Made by a program: the position numbers and the translations under genes. This document shows, in pieces, positions 56,355-64,000 of a stretch of 64,000 nt of DNA. Positions within the stretch are counted from its first letter, which is position 1, and each line of letters starts with the position of its first letter. Source of the DNA: Helicoverpa zea (taxonomy: Eukaryota > Arthropoda > Insecta > Lepidoptera > Noctuidae); contig NC_061470.1 in the NCBI RefSeq assembly GCF_022581195.2, positions 10,168,001 to 10,232,000 on the forward strand. Direction: 5' to 3'. Below the pieces are notes generated by a model, which did not search any database, was not told where the DNA came from, and worked only from the letters and a program-made list of their open reading frames with translations.

Positions 56355-56560
56355 ATCATCATCATCCTCCTGCCCTTATTCCAATTTTATTTGGGGTCGG
56401 CGCAGCATGTTTTCTCCTCCCATACTCTTTTAGCTGCCGTCATCTCACAAGTAACATTCTTTCTTACCATATTATCTACTTTCACACAATCCATCTTATC
56501 GTTTCTTTGGTCTTCCTCTTCCACTATATCCGTCCACGTTCATACTCATCACCTTTATAA
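56355..56560 (-). pseudogene. LINE polymerase C-terminal fragment, frameshifted
   Basis: On the minus strand it reads GRGRPKKR, then after a frame change DNMVRKNVTCEMTAAKRVW, then EEKTCCADPK and a stop. The pattern GRPKKRW-D-VKDDM...DR-x-W-x-x-x-TCCADP is the C-terminus of a family of insect LINE polymerases, where the ORF ends a few residues later. The plus-strand 162-codon frame (56328-56816) starts on the antisense of this relic and is not a gene. Confidence 0.65.
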
Positions 56561-57035
56561 AATGTTTTCAGTATTTGATTTCGTAACTACAAAGAAGTTA
56601 AATGTCACAGCGTTACATACCATTTTGTCATACTTACTTATAATATCATGTATAGGCCGTTTAGAAATTATAATAAATGTCGAAAATGTCAAGCAAATTA
56701 TTCAAGCACTACAATTTGCTAAGCATACATTACCATTTACGTATTTTCAACATACTGACACAAAAAATATACATACATACGTCATTTTCGCACATCAGCT
56801 CCATAAAAAGACGTGACGAATCAAACTTAAGTCCAATTACATGGATTAGTACTTTGTGGTAAAATCTATAGTTATTCCCCGGAACCTTTTGCCATAAAAA
56901 AACTTCACACCAAATTATTCCGCATTGAAAACTTAAGAACACCTGCAACTTGGTTGTTATGTGGCTACCTGAGAATCGATTTTCTGACTTAGTAAGTTAC
57001 TGCGCCTTAAGTCACTTATTATATTAATAATTTGC
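56561..57035. other. AT-rich sequence, nothing recognised
   Basis: No feature seen. Confidence 0.45.
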
Positions 57036-57260
57036 CTAGCCTTTTCTTTAACTATAATTCAGTCTAATAAATGCAGCTGAGAAGAGTTTTTTTACATGGA
57101 GCGACAGGTTATCTGACGTCGTAAGTAACCCACAACGAGATTTCAGTCTGACAAAAGCAGCTGAATGGGTACCAGTGTTTTACATGAAGCAACTGCCTAC
57201 CTGACTTCCTCCAACCAAGTAACCCTGGCAACCCAATCATACTCTAGGTAATACTGGGTA
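57036..57260 (-). repeat. SINE family A, rearranged fragment
   Basis: GCCTAGCCTTTTCTTTAACT, CAGTCTAATAAATGCAGCTG and AGCGACAGGTTATCTGACG are followed by a second partial copy with GTACCAGTGTTTTACATGAA and CAACTGCCTACCTGACTTCC. Two overlapping partial family A bodies lie in the same orientation. Confidence 0.55.
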
Positions 57261-57566
57261 CCTGGGTACCACAATTAACATTACCAAACTACATAAAATA
57301 ACAGCAAAACCACACACACATGCATACATAGACATAGCAAATAAAAACTAGATGAAAGATCGGGCGAGGTAAATCACTCAGTAGAATATAATGTACCTAC
57401 ATACACAATTATAACTGTAGCCAACAGTCATTCGTACAATGAACAGAAGGTCCCTGACACTCTGCTTACCCATGTGAAACAGGAAGGAACATGTGTACAG
57501 ATTTATCTACTGGTAAAATGATGTATTTTTTTAGACTGTGGGAGCTTGCGAATTGTTTGTGGGAGA
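57261..57566. other. Non-coding, nothing recognised
   Basis: Short (CA)-rich run near 57310-57325; otherwise no feature seen. Confidence 0.4.
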
Positions 57567-57606
57567 TCTGTACCTGGGACTGTGGGATTGTTAGAAAGAC
57601 TAATTA
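57567..57606 (-). repeat. Tiny fragment of repeat family B
   Basis: CTGTGGGATTGTTAGAAAGA matches the end of family B (GCTGCGGGATTGTTCGAAAG) on the minus strand. Confidence 0.4.
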
Positions 57607-57611
57607 AAGTT

Positions 57612-57800
57612 ATCATCTGCCTTTTCCCAACTATGTTAAGGTCCCAACTATGTGGATCAAAGCTGAGTATCAGTGTTTTACAAAGAGCGATTGCCTATCT
57701 GACCTCCTCAACCCGGCCAACCCAAAACCTCCAGGTTAAACTGGTTGTCAGACTTACTGGCTTCTAACCTCCCTTAAGGACTGACAAAGATGTTCTTTTA
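57612..57800 (-). repeat. SINE family A body, truncated
   Basis: ATCATCTGCCTTTTCCCAAC, AGCGATTGCCTATCTGACCT, TGGTTGTCAGACTTACTGGC and GACTGACAAAGATGTTC match family A in reverse complement. Confidence 0.6.
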
Positions 57801-58254
57801 AAGAAGTGAGTTCCTGGAGTGAAAAAGGTTGAAATAATGTTGGTGGGTTTTGTTCAGAAACAGCGGGAAACCTATTTGACTATTAGCCATTAAAAAGGCG
57901 TACTGCCTTACTCTGCCCCTACCTCCCCGTACTGCCCCATAAACAGTCGCAAAAATCTTGTTTTTAATATACAAACGTCATAATCATAATAATTATGATA
58001 TCTGTCGATGTTTACCTGATGTTGGTATAACAATACCTACATCTATTAAATTACCAACCTATTTTCCAAAACCAGGTAAAAACGATGAGATCATCCAATA
58101 ATAAACATGATGAGTAAGGACATAGGGGCATTTTTTTTTAGTCTACAACACGATTTTTCCATTACCTACTGAAGATTATTTTTGAGTCACTAATCAGAAT
58201 TCTCTATTTGACTTGTAGTTGAGAAATAACCGTCTTATACTCCTCGGTCCTATT
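57801..58254. other. Non-coding, nothing recognised
   Basis: No feature seen. Confidence 0.45.
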
Positions 58255-58380
58255 CATTCATCTTCCTCTACTACCAATTTTATTTGTGGTAGACGCAGCA
58301 TGTTTTCTTCTTTCCTACTTATTTCTCTATCTGACGTCATCTCACAAGTAACATTCTTTCCAACCTAATTTTTCTTCCCT
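58255..58380 (-). pseudogene. LINE polymerase C-terminal fragment, second copy
   Basis: The minus strand reads VGKNVTCEMTSDRE and then, in other frames, the TCC-x-DP region. It is homologous to 56355-56560 over about 120 bp (GACGTCATCTCACAAGTAAC and ATTCTTTCC shared). It is more decayed. Confidence 0.55.
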
Positions 58381-61300
58381 TCCTTCTATAATTAGTGATT
58401 TCTTCTAAATAATTTCAGCTTTCAATTATGAACAATCACCATGACTCACAAAAACACTCCACATTATTGATAGGTCCTTCGAAAAAGCCATTACTGTTTC
58501 CACAAACTTTCCATTGCCATCGAAAATCGATATATCTATGGCGACTGGTTCAAGGGTATATGTATGATAAATGTGACATTATCGACCATAATGTACACAT
58601 ACTAACGATATGTCAATATTTTCAAGGTTAAATTTTATACTACGTCACATTCAAATTGTAGGGAAAAAGTGAAAGTAGGATTGATACAATTTTGAATCAT
58701 TCAGTGGCTTACTATGTTTTTCTAGATTATGTCTGCAGTATTTTCTTCGTCATTGTAATGATATACGATCTTCTACTGGTTATAATTAGTAAGCAAACTA
58801 GCTGTTATTATAAGTTTTTAAATTACTTGAACCTCAGACACTTCTTCATTATTAATTTCCTTACTGCAGATTACCTTAATTATTACTTTCAACGATGTTA
58901 CGGTATGGAATTACAATGTAGCATTAAAACGTTAATGACATTAGTTTATGTTATGGTAACGAAAGCATTCTTAGTAAGATCACACATCTTCTAAATAGAG
59001 ATGTCTAATGTGATTTAAAAATATAAGATTGGTAAAATAATAATGTACACAATTTGTTGTCATTAAACTGTCATTAAACATGAAACTGAAAATAATATCC
59101 CTAATAAAATCAGAGTTCTAACTAAAACGCAAGATAACATGTAAACTAATAGATTTCACGGCCCCGACCATGTAGGGAACGCGGTGAAACCTGCGCGAGC
59201 GCCTCTGTTCCGAATAGTGATGGACGTAGCAAGCGAAGACGATAATCCAACAATAGACTCTAACTAGCATATAATTAAGATTCAAATCTTAACAGCAAAC
59301 ACAGCTGAGCTACTGACAGTTGAATTGTGCAAACTGATTGAGATTGTTTTAGCAAAAATACTTTAAGAAGTAACGATTGCTAAATTGAATTGATGGAAGT
59401 TGATTTGCGCAAGCAACTAGCTGGGAAAATTTTAATCAAAGCAGCAGAATCCATAATTGACTTAAACACCTTCAATAATGCTGTTGTCAAGCTTCCAAAT
59501 ACGGAATCAAATATAATCATCTAAAGTTCAGACATGTTTTTATTCATATATTCAGGTCTAACAAGGCAATATATGGAAGCATTTTTAATGAAATCAGCGC
59601 TTACATCATCTATAATAACAATATCAACGTTAATGTCATGGCCTGTCTATAAAAGGCTACAATTTAATATCTATGTTATGACAGTATCTATCAATAAGTT
59701 GTTTTCTAGCTTGTAGTAGTTGCTTGGTTCCTAATGTGACATTTAAAGCACCCACGCCTAGTGTATTGGTCATCGACTATATATGACTTTAGTAATTGTT
59801 GTAATATGACTCATGATCGTTAATCATAGTATCGAGACAGGTTTAGATTATTTACTTAACTAATTGAACTCAAAATGTGTCCTTGAATGACTCAATAACA
59901 TAAGTCATTTAAAGATGTTATGAATAAAGAAACAAGGTAGGTAACAAATATTGAAACGAGTTGAAATAAGAGAAGTCTCTATTCTAGAACAATGTATACC
60001 TTTTTTGGTGGCTCTCCCTAAACTACTAGAGGTTAGCTTTTTATTCATTTAATTCTTGTGCCGACCGAAATAAGTCCATGGTCTTATAATCTTGTTGTCT
60101 CCCTAGCTACAGCTTTTTTTACCTTTATAAACGTATTAACATTTATAAAACTTTATGTTTCTATTAAACCAAGACATGCTTGCAAATTTTCTTACGTCTC
60201 CAATGAAGCATTTTCTATCCCTATAGCACGCGAACCGCCTTTCCTGATTAACTATAGTCATTAGCCTCACGCTATCAACTACTGTTTAGTTATGTAATTC
60301 TAATTGATCATTAGCTGCTAATTCTTTATTAAGCTAATGGAAATTATCATTGTTACTTTCTTTTTTCTTGTTAATGTTAGTAGGATCTCATTTCTTTGTG
60401 TATGTTGCATTCAGAGTTAGATAATCAGACACAATACCTGATTTATTACCTGCACATACCTCTATTATTTGTTAAGTAAGTAATTAGATGTATTTTTGAA
60501 GTGGGAAATTTCGTTCTTTGGTTCTCCTAGTTCTAACTTATCAGATATTTCAAGATTATCTTCAAATCCATAACACGCCTTTGTCACTACAATATTATCA
60601 TCATCTACAGCACTTGTCCACATATATGTTTTGTGTTTATCTTACTCTTAATACTATCGAAGATACAATCTTTGCCTTTAAACTTTCAGTTTTATCTGGT
60701 GTGACGTCTTTCTTTGGGATTTGGGCGTAGTCTTCTAGATTTTCTGAGAACAAAGTGTGTAATCCGTATTTACTTTTAGGTCTAACTTTATAGAAAGAAT
60801 TTTGTTGATTTCAGGTATCATTATGAAGCACGTATGTATTAGGTTTAACCTGTATTTGATTACAGTGAAAATATAATAGTACAATAAGGTAACCAATTCC
60901 ATATAACTTTAAAAACTATTGCACCATATAGCCTTAAATACAATGTACTTTTGCTGGACGGCTCATAAAATTTCTACCCAACTTTGTTTAACATACAGTT
61001 ACCTGACTTGCAAGCTATTGCTCATTCAAATTTTATTCAAACGATTTTCCAGTACCGTGATTGCTTCTATAGCATGAAGATATGCGACTTTACGAAGATA
61101 TGCTAATATTGCCAGTAAAAAAATTTCATTTATTCAACAAAATTAAGCAAACACCACAACTTCTCAAATTATAATCACACTTTTTCTCTTTGCTATGCAA
61201 AACTTGGAGCTGTTTTTGTGTGGGCTGTCAATCAAATTTTTAATTATACTTAAACAGTTGTAAGACTGGCAAGTCAAACTGTATCCAGTTCTTGGATACA

Positions 61301-62006
61301 ATCTTCAGTGCCTTTTCATAATTACGACATGGTTCCGCAATAAGTTTTAACTTTTCTATTCGGACACAAAAGGGTATTTTCTCTTTCAACACATGGTTCT
61401 TTCTGTTCTTCTAATGGGAATAGAGGGGCTCTTCCCATTTGGTTTGTGGTTGGCAATTCACTTTGTTACGGTCAATCAGCCTACACACTACTGCATCCTA
61501 ATCTCGTTCTTTTTCTTCTGTGATCCTGACACTCACTTCTTTCTTATTCATGTCATCCTGCATTCAATCGCACAACTATAACTGTGTCTATCATCCCCAT
61601 TACTACAATACCCTTTAATAATTTTCTCACATCCACAAGTCCATCACAACCTTCTCTCAAATTAAACTAGGTTCAATCTCCCACAAGCGAACTGCAAGAC
61701 GATGATTGTTTAAAAAACAGTTGGTGGTTCATTGTCGCATACATTGTGTTATGTAAGTCGAAAAACTGCTCAATGTTTTCAAAACACAACGTTATAGCAG
61801 TTAATAATATGGCTGTATGCTGTATGATTAATAGAATCGAGTGTATTGTTTTGAATATTTGGAAGGCTTTCCTTTTGTGAGTTATCGGGTCTGGTAAAAA
61901 ATTGGGAGCTCAATAAATATTTCAGTATTATCGTCCATTATAGTCCTCGTATTTTTGATGCGGACTTTTAGCATATATGCAATATGCGGATAACTGTAGA
62001 ATACTA
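58381..62006. other. Long AT-rich stretch without recognisable features
   Basis: Read on both strands; no gene, RNA or bounded element identified. A Helitron-like phrase (AACGCGGTGAAACCTGCGCG) lies near 59179. The frames at 58692-58994 (100 codons), 59534-59716, 60058-60264 and 60518-60730 are AT-rich chance frames without recognisable domains. The stretch 61390-61680 is pyrimidine-rich and might be a decayed antisense LINE, but I cannot align it to anything. Confidence 0.4.
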
Positions 62007-62216
62007 TCATTCTTTATCAGTTACCTTTCGTACGTACTCATAAAATGATAATAGATTCCGAAATATGTCTTTTTTCTCCGGGTCATAAGTGTAACAAAGC
62101 AACTTGGATACCTCACCTATATTTCCTTGTATATTGATATCATTCTGTTTGATAATATTAGTGTAACTATTAACACGAATCTTCATCTCACAATCGCGAT
62201 ACTCCAGTAGATGCAT
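62007..62216 (-). other. Short hypothetical reading frame, 69 codons
   Basis: The minus-strand product (MHLLEYRDCEMKIRVNSY... to YEYVRKVTDKE) has a more protein-like, charged composition than other frames here. A second short frame just upstream reads SSEDDRVGGHGVRNSDANSM. I recognise no family. It could be a fragment of a dead transposase or chance. An in-frame TAA stands four codons upstream of the ATG. Confidence 0.2.
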
Positions 62217-62581
62217 CTTATGTGTTTAGAGATGCATTGAATTTGCATCGGAATTTCTTACTCCGTGTCCACCCACGCGATCATCTTCCGAAGAATTTGC
62301 GTCAAATTGTTAGAAATGTTTATTTTCTTCCTACATCTTTTCATCTTCTGCGTCAAGGTGTGCTTGAGATTTTGATTGTTTATTTTAAATAGGTATGTGT
62401 TGTTAGATAAACTTCATTTGAAATATTTTTACTACGGCTTTTGACGTACTTTAGAACTTGTACTGTGTTTATTTATTAAATTTCTGTCAGTTCTATATTT
62501 ATAATTGAAGAGTTAAATGTAGATAGTATGTAATAATATCTATTGCGGAAAATGATCTAAATTAAAACATGGAAAGACTAC
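62217..62581. other. Non-coding, nothing recognised
   Basis: No feature beyond the short upstream frame noted for 62007-62216. Confidence 0.4.
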
Positions 62582-62993
62582 ATATCGGGTGTGTCGTTCA
62601 TAATCACATTAAATTCTATCACATGTACTTCATGATATTCTATAGCGAATTGTAAAAAAAATAACATAATCCATTCAGTGGTTTAGCCACAGGACTCATT
62701 TTTCGTTTTCATAATTTATAACATCATGTGTAAAGCAGAGATAAAGTTAGGAGTATCGAATGTTTTGATCAGTTGACAGCTGTCAGTTTTCAAGGGAGAA
62801 TTTCAGCTGTTTGTAATGACTGACTTCTATATGGTGTTCTAATTTTCGCACATTTTTATTCTATTTATTTTGTTTGAAAAATGCATTTTTTTATTTTTAC
62901 GTATTTTTCTTTTTTCTTTGTGTTAATCGACATATATTAACCAGTATATTAACGCATTTCATTTAGCGTGATTATGAACGACACACCCGATAT
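62582..62993. mobile_element. MITE-like element with 33-bp TIRs
   Basis: Bases 62582-62614 (ATATCGGGTGTGTCGTTCAT...) and 62961-62993 are inverted copies with two mismatches. TA flanks TCGGG at both ends, consistent with a TA duplication (Tc1/mariner-like; inference). The interior is about 345 bp, AT-rich, with no coding frame. Confidence 0.75.
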
Positions 62994-63125
62994 ATCTTCG
63001 AAAATATTTGTATGTTTTTAACACATTTCACAGCAATTCCCAGTTTCCTAAATAAAGCTTGTGGCACATTATAGCAGCACGGCAACAGCACGGCTGCAGC
63101 ACGGCGTCGCCTCGAATTAAGACTA

Positions 63126-63168
63126 CGGCGAGCGGACAGCGCGCCAACCACGCGCTGTCCGCTCGCCG
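63126..63168. repeat. Perfect CpG-rich hairpin, 18-bp arms
   Basis: CGGCGAGCGGACAGCGCG at 63126-63143 is repeated as a perfect inverse at 63151-63168 around a 7-base loop (CCAACCA). It lies inside the GC-rich MITE. Confidence 0.85.
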
Positions 63169-63214
63169 TCGGCGCGCCGTCCGCTCGCCGTCGGCGCGCC
63201 GTCCGCGCGCCGGC
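63157..63214 (+). repeat. 22-bp tandem repeat, about 2.6 units
   Basis: Units GTCCGCTCGCCGTCGGCGCG-CC at 63157-63178 and 63179-63200 are identical; a third partial, mutated unit follows to about 63214. It overlaps the right arm of the hairpin. Confidence 0.85.
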
Positions 63215-63564
63215 CGCGAGGTGTAAGCTTGCTGTCACCGCAAACTCAATATTATTTTAAGACGATTATGATTGATGTTATGATTGAACACGACGTAATG
63301 ACGTTGTTTCGCTGCCGGCTCGGAGTCGGCGGGCAATTAGCACGCCGTCGGCGCGCTGTACGCATGAGGACCGCTCGCTTGCAGCACGCGGGCGGCGAGT
63401 CGAGTTGTGTGGAAGCGGCAAGCACGCTGACTGCTCGCCGTTGGCTTTTTCATATTGACATTACGAAATATATTATAATATACACGATTTAATGCTCTAA
63501 ATTGAATGACAACTTAAATGCTGGTGTGGAGCCGTGCTGTTGCGGTGCTGCTGTAATGTGCCAC

Positions 63565-64000
63565 GTCCTTAAGACTCCAACCAAAAAAACAGCAACGAGA
63601 AATGGCACATATAAGTAAGTTACCCAAAAAACTAAATTGATCAACCGGTCAGCCCATAAAACCATACTACGTGCGCCCACATAGTATTCCTAATTAGGAC
63701 CATAGTAGCATATCGACAATCCATATCGGTTTATCGGCCTATTTAAAATGACGGAACTCTTAAAACATATTTGTCAAGCCTTCAATCTGACACGGTCATT
63801 AAAATTGTCGACTACCTATATAATTTGTCACGAAGTAGGAAAAGAAAGGAAATAAATATGTACAATAGAAGAAAATATTGTCGAAAATATTAAAATAATT
63901 AGTAGGTATACTTTTGAAACATTAACTGTTTCTCGAGGATTCACGCGCGTGACTGATAAGGTACTTCACACATTGGATTAAAAAACTAAGATTTGTTTGA
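63565..64000. other. AT-rich sequence, nothing recognised
   Basis: No gene or bounded repeat up to the window edge. Confidence 0.45.

Larger units (their letters stand above)
63061..63564. mobile_element. GC-rich MITE with 35-bp TIRs
   Basis: Bases 63061-63095 (GTGGCACATTATAGCAGCAC...) and 63530-63564 are inverted copies with two mismatches, rich in GCAGCACGG. The 504-bp element encloses two CpG-rich arms around an AT-rich centre. No confident TSD. The element begins about 70 bp after the previous MITE ends. Confidence 0.75.

Noticed and set aside
56328..56816. 162-codon plus-strand frame
   Set aside because: Its first 75 or so codons are antisense to a decayed LINE polymerase C-terminus (56355-56560); the rest is AT-rich with no domain.

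Overview
This 64-kb window is eukaryotic and is best read as an AT-rich, repeat-laden intergenic or intronic stretch of a moth or butterfly genome. That placement is inference from several signs: short non-autonomous Helitrons ending in CTAG after a small hairpin, tRNA-headed SINEs with ATC/TGA-type tails, RTE-like LINE tails, and long-TIR MITEs, all in the combination typical of Lepidoptera. I see no bacterial-style operon, no CRISPR array, no rRNA and no intact tRNA gene. I cannot identify any conserved host protein-coding gene. Most open frames are short chance ORFs or lie inside repeats.

The one convincing long reading frame is at 2717-3871. It encodes a 384-residue protein resembling ORF1p of a non-LTR retrotransposon, with a coiled coil, a basic patch and a C-terminal RRM-like fold. 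It sits inside a complete insertion (2610-4014) with a 36-A tail and a perfect 10-bp target-site duplication. No reverse-transcriptase ORF follows, so this looks like a half-LINE carrying only ORF1.

Layout. 1-2.6 kb: a TIR element (210-786) and degenerate repeats. 2.6-4.0 kb: the ORF1-only retroposon. 4-10.6 kb: mostly featureless AT-rich sequence with small repeat fragments. 10.6-12.8 kb and 17.2-19.6 kb: two same-strand copies of a 2.1-2.4 kb composite Helitron, which had swallowed a SINE and a second retroposon before it was copied. 20-31 kb: SINE fragments, small Helitrons, the first copy of a 231-bp palindromic MITE, and an intact SINE with TSD (30629-30994). 31-41 kb: a palindromic element, an RTE tail with a 13-bp TSD, and LINE fragments. 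41-45 kb: weak splice-signal candidates for minus-strand exons. 46.0-46.4 kb: a GC-rich MITE with 83-bp TIRs and a TTA duplication. 48.5 kb: an apparently identical second copy of the 231-bp MITE. 53.3-54.5 kb: a foldback element with ~200-bp arms. 56-58 kb: LINE and SINE fragments. 62.6-63.6 kb: two adjacent TIR elements, the second carrying a CpG-rich palindrome and a 22-bp tandem repeat.

The recognisable features do not form a pathway. They record several rounds of transposition. The most recent-looking events are the ORF1-only retroposon (pure long poly-A, perfect TSD, open frame) and the pair of identical 231-bp MITEs. Boundaries given with TSDs are firm; boundaries of decayed fragments are approximate (tens of bases).
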